64,000 nt of DNA from Nocardioides sp. T2.26MG-1 (GCF_950101795.1 NZ_CATNLZ010000035.1:62001-126000); one strand, 5' to 3'. Positions 8,183-17,382 are shown, numbered from the stretch's first letter. The notes: a model not told the origin generated them from the sequence alone. Program-made: numbers and translations.

Positions 8183-8782
8183 ATGTCCATCCGCATGCCC
8201 GCACGACCCGCTGCACGACTCGCCGCCCTGGGCGCCTCCGCCGCCCTGACGGGCGGCACGTTCCTGGTGGCGGCCCCGGCCGCCGAGGCCGTGCCGGTCT
8301 CGCTGAAGAGCAGCTACACCTGCGCCACCGCCCTCGGCGACCAGACGATGGCGGTGACCATCAAGATCGACCTGCCGGCCAAGGTGAAGCGCGGCAAGCC
8401 CGTCGCGAGCCGCCCGGTCAAGATGACGGTCGTGATCCCGGAGACCCTGGTGACCCCGATGCGCGACGTGCTCGGCATCACCGCGCTGTCCGGCTCGGCG
8501 AGCGACATCCGCTACAGCGTCGGGGCGAAGAAGGTCCCGCTCGCGAACGTGAAGATCCCGCAGACCGACGTGCCCGACAGTGGCGCGATGACGCTGCGCG
8601 CCAGCGGGACCGCCAAGGGGTTCAGGCTGACCAAGCCCGGCAGGTACGTCGTGAAGATCCCCACGTCGTTCACCTTCAACGCCGCCAACCAGGACGGCCA
8701 GCCGGTCCCCAGCTCGCCGTTCCCGTGCACCGTCGCGGACGGCGCGCCCACGAAGCTCGGTGTCATCAAGGTCACCCGGTAG
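8183..8782 (+). CDS. Secreted protein of unknown function (DUF6801-like)
   Basis: A 199-residue exported protein. A signal peptide covers about residues 1-36 (RR-containing N-terminus, hydrophobic ALGASAALTGGTFLVAAPAA, cleavage near AEA-VPV). The mature part is a compact, probably beta-rich domain: SYTCATALGDQTMAVTIKIDLPAKVKRGK near its start, and a late cysteine in PFPCTV that could pair with the first. The overall pattern resembles the actinobacterial DUF6801 extracellular domain from memory; I am not certain. GAGGAG (8171-8176) supports the ATG at 8183; an open frame extends far upstream but runs through the EEP gene. The role is unknown; it stands alone between a hairpin and the cysteine desulfurase gene. 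Confidence 0.75.
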   Translation: MSIRMPARPAARLAALGASAALTGGTFLVAAPAAEAVPVSLKSSYTCATALGDQTMAVTIKIDLPAKVKRGKPVASRPVKMTVVIPETLVTPMRDVLGITALSGSASDIRYSVGAKKVPLANVKIPQTDVPDSGAMTLRASGTAKGFRLTKPGRYVVKIPTSFTFNAANQDGQPVPSSPFPCTVADGAPTKLGVIKVTR

Positions 8783-8852
8783 CGACCTCGCTCGGCCACC
8801 GGCCGAGCGGGTTGGGCTGGTCGTCGTGCCGCGCCGTACGCTGGGCGGTGCG

Positions 8853-10040
8853 ATGACCAGCCCGACCGTCTACCTCGACCACGCCGCGACCACCCCCATG
8901 GTGCCCGCGGCCGTCGAGGCGATGACCGCCCACCTGCTCCAGGTCGGCAACCCCAGCTCGCTGCACGCCTCCGGCCGGCACGCCCGCCGCGTCGTCGAGG
9001 AGTCGCGGGAGACCATCGCGCAGGCGCTGAACTGCCGGCCGGGGGAGATCGTGTTCACCTCCGGCGGCACCGAGGCCGACAACCTCGCGGTCAAGGGCAT
9101 GTTCTGGTCGCGCCGGGCGGAGGACCCCCGGCGCACCCGCGTGCTGACGACCGCCGTCGAGCACCACGCCGTGCTGGACCCGGTCCGCTGGCTCGGCGAG
9201 TCGGAGGGCGCCGACGTCGAGCTGCTCCCCGTCGACGATCGCGCCCGGCTCGACGTCGAGGCGCTCCGCGCCGCCGTCGAGCGCGACCCGGCAGGCGTCG
9301 CGCTGATCTCGGTGATGTGGGCCAACAACGAGGTCGGGACGCTGCAGCCGATCGACGAGGTGGTGGCGCTCGCGGCCGAGCACGGCATCCCCGTGCACAC
9401 CGACGCCGTCCAGGCCGTCGGGCACGTGCCGGTCGACTTCGCGACCTCCGGCGTCGACGCGCTGACGCTCACCGGCCACAAGCTCGGCGGGCCGTACGGC
9501 GTGGGCGCGCTCGTCGTCGGCCGTGAGATCTCGGTGCGGCCGCTGGTGCACGGCGGCGGCCAGGAGCGCGACATCCGCAGCGGCACCCTCGACACCCCTG
9601 CGATCGCCGGGTTCGCCGCGGCCGTGGAGCTGGCCGTCAAGCAGCAGGCCGAGCACGCGGCCCGCGTCGGCGCGCTGCGCGACGACCTGGTCCGTCGCGT
9701 CATCGACGCCGTCCCCGACGCGCACCTGCACGGCGCTCAGCTGGACTCCGGGCAGGCGCGCCGGCTCCCCGGCAACGCCCACCTCGGCTTCCCCGGCTGC
9801 GAGGGCGACTCGCTGCTGATGCTGCTCGACGCGCGCGGCATCGAGTGCTCCACCGGCTCGGCCTGCTCCGCCGGCGTGCCGCAGCCCTCCCACGTGCTGC
9901 TGGCGATGGGCTGCACCGCCGAGGCCGCGCGCCACTCGCTGCGCTTCTCGCTCGGCCACACCACCACCCAGGCCGAGGTCGACGCCGTGGTCGAGGCGAT
10001 CGGGCCGGTCGTCGAGCGGGCCCGCGCGGCGAGGCGCTGA
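8853..10040 (+). CDS. Cysteine desulfurase (NifS/IscS family)
   Basis: This PLP enzyme converts L-cysteine to alanine and passes a persulfide sulfur to Fe-S cluster assembly or tRNA thiolation. The 395-residue length is normal. It shows YLDHAATTP at the N-terminus, FTSGGTEADNLAVKG, the PLP-binding lysine K210 in TGHKLGGPYG, and the catalytic cysteine C338 in CSTGSACSAG. Placed one base before mnmA, it most likely feeds sulfur to MnmA for 2-thiouridine formation. I chose ATG 8853 because the product then starts MTSPTVYLDHAATT as in homologues. A TACGCT -10-like element at 8837-8842 would give a very short leader. Confidence 0.93.
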   Translation: MTSPTVYLDHAATTPMVPAAVEAMTAHLLQVGNPSSLHASGRHARRVVEESRETIAQALNCRPGEIVFTSGGTEADNLAVKGMFWSRRAEDPRRTRVLTTAVEHHAVLDPVRWLGESEGADVELLPVDDRARLDVEALRAAVERDPAGVALISVMWANNEVGTLQPIDEVVALAAEHGIPVHTDAVQAVGHVPVDFATSGVDALTLTGHKLGGPYGVGALVVGREISVRPLVHGGGQERDIRSGTLDTPAIAGFAAAVELAVKQQAEHAARVGALRDDLVRRVIDAVPDAHLHGAQLDSGQARRLPGNAHLGFPGCEGDSLLMLLDARGIECSTGSACSAGVPQPSHVLLAMGCTAEAARHSLRFSLGHTTTQAEVDAVVEAIGPVVERARAARR

Positions 10041-10041
10041 C

Positions 10042-11136
10042 GTGCGGGTGATCGCCGCCATGTCGGGCGGCGTCGACTCCGCCGTCGCGGCCGCACGCGC
10101 CGTCGAGGCGGGCCACCACGTCACCGGCATCCACCTCGCGCTGTCGCGCAACCCGGCGTCGTACCGCTCCGGCGCCCGCGGCTGCTGCACGATCGAGGAC
10201 AGCAACGACGCCCGGCGCGCGGCCGACGTGATCGGCATCCCGTTCTACGTCTGGGACCTCAGCGAGCGCTTCCACGAGGACGTCGTCGAGGACTTCATGG
10301 ACGAGTACGCCGCCGGCCGCACGCCCAACCCGTGCCTGCGGTGCAACGAGAAGATCAAGTTCGCCGCCGTCCTCGACCGAGCGCTCGGGCTCGGCTTCGA
10401 CGCCGTCGCGACCGGCCACTACGCCCGGCTGCACACCGGACCGGACGGCCTCGTCGAGATGCACCGCGCGGTCGACCACGGCAAGGACCAGTCCTACGTG
10501 CTCGGTGTGCTCGACCAGCAGCAGCTGCGGCACTCGCTGTTCCCCCTGGGCGACTCGACCAAGGCCGACGTGCGCCGCGAGGCCGCCGAGCGCGGCCTGC
10601 TGGTCGCCGACAAGCCGGACAGCCACGACATCTGCTTCGTCGCCGACGGCGACAACGCCGGCTGGCTGCGCGAGAAGCTCGGCGACCGCGCGCCCAACCA
10701 CGGCGGCGCGATCGTCGACGAGTCCGGCGAGGTGGTCGGCGAGCACACCGGCACCTACGGCTTCACGATCGGCCAGCGCAAGGGCCTGCGGCTCGGACGC
10801 CCGGCCGCGGACGGCAAGCCGCGCTTCGTTCTCGACATCGAGCCGGTCTCGGGCACGGTCACCGTCGGCCCGCGCGAGCGGCTCGCGGTCCACCGGCTGC
10901 GCGGCATCCGCCCGCGCTGGTGCGGCACCGTCCCCGGGCGGCTCGAGGGCACGGTGCAGCTGCGCGCCCACGGCGAGGAGCTGCCGGCCCGGGTCGACGT
11001 GGGGGAGGACGGGGTCGAGATCGAGCTGCTCGAGCCGGCGTACGGCATCGCCCCCGGCCAGGCGGCTGTCGTCTACGACGGCACCCGCGTGGTCGGCTCG
11101 GCCACCATCGCCGCGGCCGAGCGGGTTCCGGCGTGA
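10042..11136 (+). CDS. mnmA: tRNA-specific 2-thiouridylase MnmA
   Basis: MnmA thiolates U34 of tRNA-Lys, tRNA-Glu and tRNA-Gln using ATP and persulfide sulfur. The 364-residue protein has the P-loop SGGVDS at residues 8-13, the catalytic cysteines C98 (NPCLRCN) and C198 (DSHDICFV), and family blocks ATGHYARL, KDQSYVLGVL and GQRKGLRLG. Its GTG start is one base after the stop of the cysteine desulfurase gene, pointing to a coupled sulfur-relay operon. Its last four bases overlap the start of the methionine synthase gene. Confidence 0.96.
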   Translation: MRVIAAMSGGVDSAVAAARAVEAGHHVTGIHLALSRNPASYRSGARGCCTIEDSNDARRAADVIGIPFYVWDLSERFHEDVVEDFMDEYAAGRTPNPCLRCNEKIKFAAVLDRALGLGFDAVATGHYARLHTGPDGLVEMHRAVDHGKDQSYVLGVLDQQQLRHSLFPLGDSTKADVRREAAERGLLVADKPDSHDICFVADGDNAGWLREKLGDRAPNHGGAIVDESGEVVGEHTGTYGFTIGQRKGLRLGRPAADGKPRFVLDIEPVSGTVTVGPRERLAVHRLRGIRPRWCGTVPGRLEGTVQLRAHGEELPARVDVGEDGVEIELLEPAYGIAPGQAAVVYDGTRVVGSATIAAAERVPA

Positions 11137-12143
11137 CCTCCGCGAGCGGCGTCGGATCCTGGCCCGGCGACGACCAGACGGCGTACGACGAGGCCGTGCG
11201 CGCCGTGCTCGGCGAGCTGGCGACCGACCACGGCCTGCCGCACCTGCCCGAGGTCCCCGGCCGCGGCGCGGCCGCGTCGATGACCGGGCGCGCGCTCGCG
11301 GTCGTGGCCGAGCTGGGCGTCGACCTCCAGCCCGCCGGCTGGCGGCTCACCGGCACCCAGGGCACGTCGGGTGTCGACCACCGCCGGGCCCGCAGCCTGC
11401 TCGCGCAGGACCTGGACTCGCTCGAGGAGCAGGCGCAGGACTGGACCGGCGCGTTCAAGATCCAGGTGGCCGGGCCCTGGACCCTGGCCGCCACCGTCGA
11501 ACGGCCGCGCGGCGACAAGGTGCTGGCCGACCACGGCGCCCGCCGCGAGCTGGCCCAGGCCCTCGCCGAAGGGCTGGGCGACCACGTGCGCGACGTGCGC
11601 CGCCGGCTGCCCGGCGTCGAGCGGCTCGTCGTCCAGGTCGACGAGCCGGCCCTCGCCGCAGTGCTGGACGCTCGGGTGCCGACCGCGTCCGGGTTCGGCC
11701 GGCACCGCACGATCCATCCGCCCGAGGCGTCCGAGGCGCTCGAGTGGGTGCTCGGCGCCATCACCGCGGCCCAGGCGGAGCCGTGGGTGCACACTTGCGC
11801 GGCCGGTACGCCGCTCCGGCTGCTGCGCGGCGCCGGAGCCCGGGGCCTCTCGGTCGACCTCGCCGTGGCGACGGCGGCCGACCACGACGTGCTGGCCGAG
11901 GCGCTCGAGGCGGGCGAGTCCGTCGCGCTCGGCGTCGTACCCACCCTCGACCCCGCCGAGCCGCCCTCGGACGCGAGCCTGACCGAGGGGGCGCTGCGCT
12001 GGCTCGACATGGTCGGGCTCGACCCGGCGGAGGTGGGCGAGCGGCTGGTGCTCACCCCGTCCTGCGGGCTGGCCGGTGCGTCGCCGGCCTGGGCGCGCCG
12101 GGCGCTGGCCCTGCTGCACACCACCGCCGCCAACCTCGGCTGA
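11133..12143 (+). CDS. Short MetE-type (cobalamin-independent fold) methionine synthase
   Basis: The 336-residue protein corresponds to the C-terminal catalytic barrel of MetE. It begins near SGVGSWPG, contains HxC at H220/C222 (WVHTCAAG) and a third cysteine C311 (LTPSCGLAG), the classic zinc-ligand arrangement. The position of the MetE zinc glutamate appears to read VDLAV, so an Asp may substitute. The N-terminal half of full MetE (about 750 residues) is absent. Short core-MetE proteins form families of folate-independent methionine synthases, some using methylcobalamin-type donors; which applies here is unknown. GTG at 11133 overlaps the mnmA stop by four bases (GTGA). Confidence 0.8.
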   Translation: MTSASGVGSWPGDDQTAYDEAVRAVLGELATDHGLPHLPEVPGRGAAASMTGRALAVVAELGVDLQPAGWRLTGTQGTSGVDHRRARSLLAQDLDSLEEQAQDWTGAFKIQVAGPWTLAATVERPRGDKVLADHGARRELAQALAEGLGDHVRDVRRRLPGVERLVVQVDEPALAAVLDARVPTASGFGRHRTIHPPEASEALEWVLGAITAAQAEPWVHTCAAGTPLRLLRGAGARGLSVDLAVATAADHDVLAEALEAGESVALGVVPTLDPAEPPSDASLTEGALRWLDMVGLDPAEVGERLVLTPSCGLAGASPAWARRALALLHTTAANLG

Positions 12144-12266
12144 CCGACGCGTCCCCTGCCGGGTCGGTCGGCGCGGACGCCTCACCCGCGGACCGATCGG
12201 GGACCGGTCATCTGCGGGCGACGCCGCCCGCGCATCGGGGCCGCTCCAGACGGGTACCAGGCCCGC

Positions 12267-12803
12267 ATGAGCGACCTGACCGGCAAGACCGTGGCCATCA
12301 TCGCGACCGACTTCTTCGAGGAGGCCGAGCTCGTGGAGCCGCGCGACGCCCTGCGCGACGCGGGAGCGACCGTGCGGATCTACTCCACCGGCACCGACCC
12401 GATCCAGGCCGTCGAGGGCGACACGACGCCGACCCGGAAGGTCGAGGTGGACGGCACCCTCGACGACCTCGACGTCGGTGCCGTCAGCGCCGTCGTGGTG
12501 CCGGGCGGCACCGTGAACGCCGACCGGATCCGCACCGAGCCGCGGGCGCAGGACATCGTGCGCCAGGCGGTCGAGCTCAAGATCCCCCTGGCCGTGATCT
12601 GCCACGGGCCCTGGCTGCTGGTCTCGGCTGGGCTGGCCCGTGGCCGCCGGCTGACCAGCTATCCCAGCCTCGCCGACGACGTCCGCAACGCGGGCGGCAC
12701 CTGGACCGACGAGGAGGTCGTCGTCGACGGCGCCCTCATCACCAGCCGCAACCCCGGCGACCTCCCGGCGTTCGTCAAGGCGCTGGAGGACGCCCTGTCC
12801 TGA
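12267..12803 (+). CDS. DJ-1/PfpI family (type 1 glutamine amidotransferase-like) protein
   Basis: A 178-residue cytosolic protein of the PfpI/YhbO/HchA type, a family linked to repair of glyoxal-type adducts or general stress. It shows FFEEAELVEP at the N-terminus with the conserved Glu, VVVPGG, and the nucleophile elbow AVICHGPWLL with Cys at about 113 followed by His. The length matches single-domain PfpI proteins. It has no clear ribosome binding site; TACCAG six bases before the ATG resembles but does not match the leaderless -10 pattern. It is monocistronic, ending in a bidirectional hairpin shared with the convergent transporter gene. Confidence 0.88.
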   Translation: MSDLTGKTVAIIATDFFEEAELVEPRDALRDAGATVRIYSTGTDPIQAVEGDTTPTRKVEVDGTLDDLDVGAVSAVVVPGGTVNADRIRTEPRAQDIVRQAVELKIPLAVICHGPWLLVSAGLARGRRLTSYPSLADDVRNAGGTWTDEEVVVDGALITSRNPGDLPAFVKALEDALS

Positions 12804-12820
12804 GCCGGCTCGGAACGCGA

Positions 12821-12854
12821 CGATGCCCACTCCCGCGAGCGGGGGTGGGCATCG
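12821..12854. terminator. Bidirectional hairpin terminator
   Basis: CGATGCCCACTCCCGC (12821-12836) pairs with GCGGGGGTGGGCATCG (12839-12854) with one wobble. It lies between the convergent ends of the PfpI gene and the MFS gene. Confidence 0.75.
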
Positions 12855-12884
12855 TCTCTGTGCCACCGAGTGGGAGGGGACGTG

Positions 12885-14477
12885 TCAGCCCACGTGCGCA
12901 GGGGCCTCGGGTCCGTCGGTGGCGAGCTCCTGGTGCTTGACGTTGAGGAAGACCCAGGTCACCAGCGAGGCGACGACCATCAGGCCGGCCCCGAGCAGGA
13001 ACGCGTCGGTGGCGCCCTCGGTGAAGATCTGGGTGAACGCCACCTTCTGCGCCAGCCCGGCCTGGGTCGGGTCCAGCTCGGCGGCGGCCTGCGCCACCCT
13101 CGGCATCAGGGTCGCGCTGCGGTCGTCCATCGTCTGGGTGGCGATGGTGCCGAGCAGCGAGAGGCCGAGCGCGCCGCCCACCTGCTGCATGGTGTTGAGC
13201 ACGCCGGAGCCGATGCCCGAGTCCTCCACCCGCAGGTGGTGCACCGCGGTCAGCGTGAGGGGCACGAACACCAGCCCCATGCCGAACGCCATCATCACGA
13301 TGAACGGCAGCAGGTCGGTGGCGTAGTCGCCCTGGACGTCGCCCACCGGGAACGAGGTGTCGTAGGGCAGCCGGGAGAACCCGAACAGCGCGACCGCGGC
13401 GAGCAGGGTGCCGACGCCGGCCAGGTACCGCGGGTCGATGCGGTTGGCGAGGTTCGACGAGATCCCGGCCGCGGCGACCAGGCCGAACACGAAGGGCAGG
13501 AACGCGACACCGGCCTTGATCGGGCTGTAGCCCATCACGGTCTGGATGTACTGGCTGAGGTAGAAGAACATCGCGAACATCGCCGCCGGGGCGAAGAACA
13601 TCGCCACGAAGCTGGCCGCCCGGGTCCGGTTGGTGAAGACCCGCACCGGCAGCAGCGGGTGCTCGACGCGGCGCTCGAGGCTCAGGAACAGGCCCACCAG
13701 CGCGACACCGGCCGCGAGGCTGGCGATCGTCCAGGCGTCGCCCCAGCCGTCGGTGCCGGCCCGGCTGATGCCGTAGACGAGACCGAGGACGCCGAGGGTG
13801 CCGGTGACGGCGCCGGGCAGGTCGAGCTCACCGGGGTGGGTCTCGGACTCGGCGAGGAACCGGGGCGCGAGCATCGCGGTCAGCACGCCGATCGGGGTGT
13901 TGATCAGCAGCGTGAGGCGCCAGCCCTCGACGTCCATGCCGAGGAACGTGTCCATGCCGGTCAGCCAGCCGCCGAGCAGCAGGCCGACGGCGGCGCCCAC
14001 GCCGGACATCGCGGCGTACACCCCGAACGCCCGGTTGCGGGCCGGGCCGGCCGGGAACGTCGTCGCGATCAGCGCGAGCGCGGCGGGGGAGGCGAGCGCG
14101 GCGCCCAGGCCCTGGAGGCCACGGGCGGCGAGCAGCAGCGGCTCGTTGGTCGCCAGGCCGCCCAGCAGCGAGGCGATGCCGAAGATGATCAGGCCGAGCA
14201 TGAAGACTCGGCGACGGCCGTAGAGGTCGCCGAGCCGGCCGCCCAGCAGCAGCAGGCTGCCGAAGGCCAGGGCGTAGCCGGTCACGATCCAACGGAGGTT
14301 GGCGTCGGAGATGCCCAGGTCGCCCTGGATGTAGGGCAGCGCGATGTTCACGATCGTGCCGTCGAGGACCACCATCAGCTGGGCGATCGAGATGAGCACG
14401 AGCGCCCAACCGAGGTGGAGGTTCTTGCCGGGTGGCGCGGTGGTCTCCGCGCTCGCGGTGCTGGTGACTTCGGTCAT
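12885..14477 (-). CDS. DHA2-family MFS drug exporter
   Basis: A 530-residue membrane protein with about 14 predicted helices, typical of the DHA2 (EmrB/QacA) proton-antiport multidrug exporters. Helix 1 carries the DHA2 motif LMVVLDGTIVNIALPYIQGDL; motif A is GGRLGDLYGRRRVF, and GVGAAVGLLLGG matches the antiporter motif C region. The start is the ATG at 14477, whose first base is the last base of the TetR stop (TGATG), so the two are translationally coupled. A longer upstream frame exists but overlaps TetR. The pairing suggests TetR repression relieved by a drug-like ligand. Confidence 0.92.
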   Translation of the reverse strand: MTEVTSTASAETTAPPGKNLHLGWALVLISIAQLMVVLDGTIVNIALPYIQGDLGISDANLRWIVTGYALAFGSLLLLGGRLGDLYGRRRVFMLGLIIFGIASLLGGLATNEPLLLAARGLQGLGAALASPAALALIATTFPAGPARNRAFGVYAAMSGVGAAVGLLLGGWLTGMDTFLGMDVEGWRLTLLINTPIGVLTAMLAPRFLAESETHPGELDLPGAVTGTLGVLGLVYGISRAGTDGWGDAWTIASLAAGVALVGLFLSLERRVEHPLLPVRVFTNRTRAASFVAMFFAPAAMFAMFFYLSQYIQTVMGYSPIKAGVAFLPFVFGLVAAAGISSNLANRIDPRYLAGVGTLLAAVALFGFSRLPYDTSFPVGDVQGDYATDLLPFIVMMAFGMGLVFVPLTLTAVHHLRVEDSGIGSGVLNTMQQVGGALGLSLLGTIATQTMDDRSATLMPRVAQAAAELDPTQAGLAQKVAFTQIFTEGATDAFLLGAGLMVVASLVTWVFLNVKHQELATDGPEAPAHVG

Positions 14478-15124
14478 CAGTCTTCCTGTTCCTTGAGGGA
14501 GTCCTTGTGGGACGGGGAGGAGGTGGTCGTCTGGAGTGAGGCCGAGCCGCAACAGGTGGCGGCCGGGAGGATGATCTGGTCGATCACGCGGGTGATGAGG
14601 TCCTCGCTGGGCTGCTCGCCCATCACGAACACGCGGTGCAGCACGATGCCGGCCAGGGCCGGCTCGAGCAGCGAGAGGTCGACGTCGGGGCCGATCTCCC
14701 CGCGCTCTCGGGCGCGCTCCCAGACCTGCTGGGAGAGCGCGATCTTGGGGCCGACCACCTCGCGGCGGAAGGCCTCGGCGAAGTCGGCGTCGCGGGCGAT
14801 CGCGGTGAGCACGCTCGCGAACGTGGCCACGGTCTGCTGGTCGACGAGACCACCCATCCCGCAGAAGATGCCCTGGAGATCACCGCGGAGGGTCCCGGTG
14901 TCGGGGAGCTCGGTGACCCCCTTGGAGTGGTGGAGTGCCTCGATCACCAGGCTGACCTTGTTGTTCCACCGGCGGTAGAGCGTCGCCTTGGAGGCCTTCG
15001 CCTTGGCGGCGACGGCGTCCATGGTGAGCCGGTCGTAGCCGACGTCGGCCAGCACCTCGAGCGTGGCGTCGAGGATCTCCTGCTCGCGGTCGCCCTCGAT
15101 GCGGGGGCGCTCGATCGGGGTCAT
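14477..15124 (-). CDS. TetR/AcrR family transcriptional regulator
   Basis: A 215-residue regulator with the N-terminal TetR helix-turn-helix at about residues 14-60 (ILDATLEVLADVGYDRLTMD, AKASKATLYRRWNNK) and a variable ligand-binding C-terminal domain. The C-terminus has an unusual CC pair (AATCCGSAS) and a Ser/Thr-rich tail. It is first in a two-gene operon with the MFS exporter, and a perfect 25-bp palindrome lies 27 bases upstream of its start, so autorepression of the operon is likely. The inducer cannot be inferred. Confidence 0.93.
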   Translation of the reverse strand: MTPIERPRIEGDREQEILDATLEVLADVGYDRLTMDAVAAKAKASKATLYRRWNNKVSLVIEALHHSKGVTELPDTGTLRGDLQGIFCGMGGLVDQQTVATFASVLTAIARDADFAEAFRREVVGPKIALSQQVWERARERGEIGPDVDLSLLEPALAGIVLHRVFVMGEQPSEDLITRVIDQIILPAATCCGSASLQTTTSSPSHKDSLKEQED

Positions 15125-15151
15125 CGTGTCCTTCGGCTGTCGTTAACCTGC

Positions 15152-15176
15152 ATGAAACGAAACGGTTTCGTTTCAT
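15152..15176. promoter_or_regulatory. Palindromic operator for the TetR regulator
   Basis: ATGAAACGAAAC and its exact complement GTTTCGTTTCAT flank a single G: 12-bp perfect arms in an AT-richer patch upstream of the tetR-MFS operon. This is the usual form and place of a TetR dimer site. Confidence 0.8.
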
Positions 15177-15318
15177 CGAGAACAGCGTAGGCGCGCGGGC
15201 CATTCCGTCCCAACCGACTTTTCGTGAACTTCTTCCCGGCACGCCTGGAGCCGGTCTAGACCGGAGCGTGGCGGGCGGGTCTCGGCGACTGTCGGTCGGC
15301 CCCGGCACAATGGCTCCC

Positions 15319-17382
15319 GTGACCGACCCACGCGACGAGCACCGCCTGCTGGCCGAGGAGATCGAGGAGGCGCGCTGGCGCTACTTCGTGCTCGACAGCC
15401 CCACGCTCGACGACGCCGACTACGACCGCCGGATGCGACGCCTTCAGGAGCTCGAGGAGGAGTTCCCGGAGCTGCGCACTCCCGACTCGCCGACGCAGAA
15501 GGTCGGCGGTGCGGTCTCCACCGAGTTCACCCCGGTCGCCCACCTGCGGCGCATGGAGAGCCTCGACAACGCGTTCTCGCTCGAGGAGGTCGAGGCGTGG
15601 TACGCCCGGCTCGGCCGCGACGGCATCGAGGCGCCGGCGCTGCTGTGCGAGCTCAAGGTCGACGGGCTCGCGATCAACCTGCTCTACGAGCAGGGCCGGC
15701 TGGTGCGGGCGCTCACCCGCGGCGACGGCACCACCGGCGAGGACGTCACACCCAACGTCAAGACCATCGACGCGGTCCCGCACCGGCTCACCGGCACGGA
15801 GGAGTTCCCGGTGCCCGAGCTCCTCGAGGTGCGCGGCGAGGTCTTCTTGCCGGTGGCGGCGTTCGAGCGGCTCAACGAGTCGATGACCGAGGCCGGCAAG
15901 CCGGTGTTCGCCAACCCGCGCAACGCCGCCGCCGGCTCATTGCGCCAGAAGGACCCCCGGGTCACCGCCTCCCGCGACCTGGGCATGGTCTGCCACGGCA
16001 TCGGCGAGCGGCGCGGCTTCGAGCCCGTCGCCCAGTCCCACGGCTACGAGGCGCTGGCCGCCTGGGGCCTGCCGACCAGCGACCAGGTGCGGGTGGTGCC
16101 CACCCTGCGGGAGGTCGAGGCCTACATCGACAACGCCGGCGAGCACCGCCACTCGATCGTCCCCTACGAGATCGACGGGGTCGTGATCAAGGTCGACGAC
16201 GTGGCGCTCCAGCGCCGGCTCGGCTCGACCAGCCGCGCACCCCGCTGGGCGATCGCGTTCAAGTACCCGCCCGAGGAGGTCAACGCCAAGCTGCTGGAGA
16301 TCCGGGTCAACGTCGGCCGCACCGGCCGCGTCACGCCGTACGCCGTCATGGAGCCGACCAAGGTCGCGGGCTCGACCGTCGAGAACGCCACGCTGCACAA
16401 CTACTACGAGGTCGAGCGCAAGGACGTGCGCCCCGGCGACACCGTGATCCTGCGCAAGGCCGGCGACGTGATCCCCGAGGTCCTCGGGCCGGTGCTGCCG
16501 CTGCGCCCCGAGGGTCTGCCCGCCTGGGTGGGGCCTACCGAGTGCCCGGCCTGTGGCACCACGCTGGTCGAGCAGAAGGAGGGTGACAAGGACCGGCGCT
16601 GCCCCAACCACCAGTTCTGCCCCGCGCAGGTGCGCGAGCGGGTCTTCCACGTCGCCGGTCGCGGCGCGTTCGACATCGAGGGCCTCGGCTACGAGGCCGC
16701 CGTGGCGCTGCTCGACGCGGGGGTGATCGCCAACGAGGGCGACGTGTTCGACCTCGACGAGGCCAAGCTGCTGCGGGCCCCGCTGTTCACCCGCGCGCCG
16801 AAGAAGGGCGAGGAGGGTCCCCAGCTCAGCGCCAACGGCCAGCGCCTGCTCGACAACCTGGCCAAGGCCAGGCGGGTGCCGTTGTGGCGGGTGCTGGTGG
16901 CGCTGTCGATCCGCCACGTCGGCCCGACCGCGGCCCGGGCACTGGCCCAGGAGTTCGGCTCGATGGCCGCGATCCGCGGCGCCAGCGAGGGGGAGCTGGC
17001 AGCGGCCGAGGGTGTCGGGCCGACGATCGCCGAGGCGGTCATCGAGTGGTTCAAGGAGCCCTGGCATGTGCAGATCGTCGACACGTGGGAGCGCGCCGGC
17101 GTCACGATGGCCGACGAGCGGGACGAGTCCGTGCCGCGCACCCTCGAGGGGCTGACGGTCGTCGTCACCGGCTCGTTGGTCGACTTCAGCCGCGACTCCG
17201 CCAAGGAGGCGATCCTGGCGCGTGGCGGCAAGGCCGCCGGGTCGGTGTCGAAGAAGACCGACTACGTCGTGGTGGGCGACAACGCCGGCTCCAAGGCGGA
17301 CAAGGCCGAGCAGCTCGGCGTGCCCGTCCTCGACGAGGACGGGTTCAAGGCGCTGCTGGAGGGTGGGCCCCAGGCGCTGTGA
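15319..17382 (+). CDS. ligA: NAD-dependent DNA ligase LigA
   Basis: LigA seals nicks during replication and repair using NAD. With this start it has 687 residues: domain Ia with YYD-type residues (DADYDRRMRRLQELE), the adenylated lysine K113 in LCELKVDGLAI, an OB fold (NVGRTGRVTPYAVMEP), a four-cysteine zinc finger (CPACGTTLV to CPNHQFCPAQV), helix-hairpin-helix repeats, and a C-terminal BRCT domain (GLTVVVTGSLVDFSRDSAKEAI). There is no ribosome binding site. CACAAT at 15306-15311 sits seven bases before the GTG at 15319, suggesting a leaderless start; ATG 15310 and GTG 15268 are alternatives. Confidence 0.95.
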   Translation: MTDPRDEHRLLAEEIEEARWRYFVLDSPTLDDADYDRRMRRLQELEEEFPELRTPDSPTQKVGGAVSTEFTPVAHLRRMESLDNAFSLEEVEAWYARLGRDGIEAPALLCELKVDGLAINLLYEQGRLVRALTRGDGTTGEDVTPNVKTIDAVPHRLTGTEEFPVPELLEVRGEVFLPVAAFERLNESMTEAGKPVFANPRNAAAGSLRQKDPRVTASRDLGMVCHGIGERRGFEPVAQSHGYEALAAWGLPTSDQVRVVPTLREVEAYIDNAGEHRHSIVPYEIDGVVIKVDDVALQRRLGSTSRAPRWAIAFKYPPEEVNAKLLEIRVNVGRTGRVTPYAVMEPTKVAGSTVENATLHNYYEVERKDVRPGDTVILRKAGDVIPEVLGPVLPLRPEGLPAWVGPTECPACGTTLVEQKEGDKDRRCPNHQFCPAQVRERVFHVAGRGAFDIEGLGYEAAVALLDAGVIANEGDVFDLDEAKLLRAPLFTRAPKKGEEGPQLSANGQRLLDNLAKARRVPLWRVLVALSIRHVGPTAARALAQEFGSMAAIRGASEGELAAAEGVGPTIAEAVIEWFKEPWHVQIVDTWERAGVTMADERDESVPRTLEGLTVVVTGSLVDFSRDSAKEAILARGGKAAGSVSKKTDYVVVGDNAGSKADKAEQLGVPVLDEDGFKALLEGGPQAL

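Noticed and set aside
12870..14978. 700-codon rightward frame opposite the MFS exporter
   Set aside because: Shadow frame; the leftward frame has membrane helices and motif A of a drug exporter.
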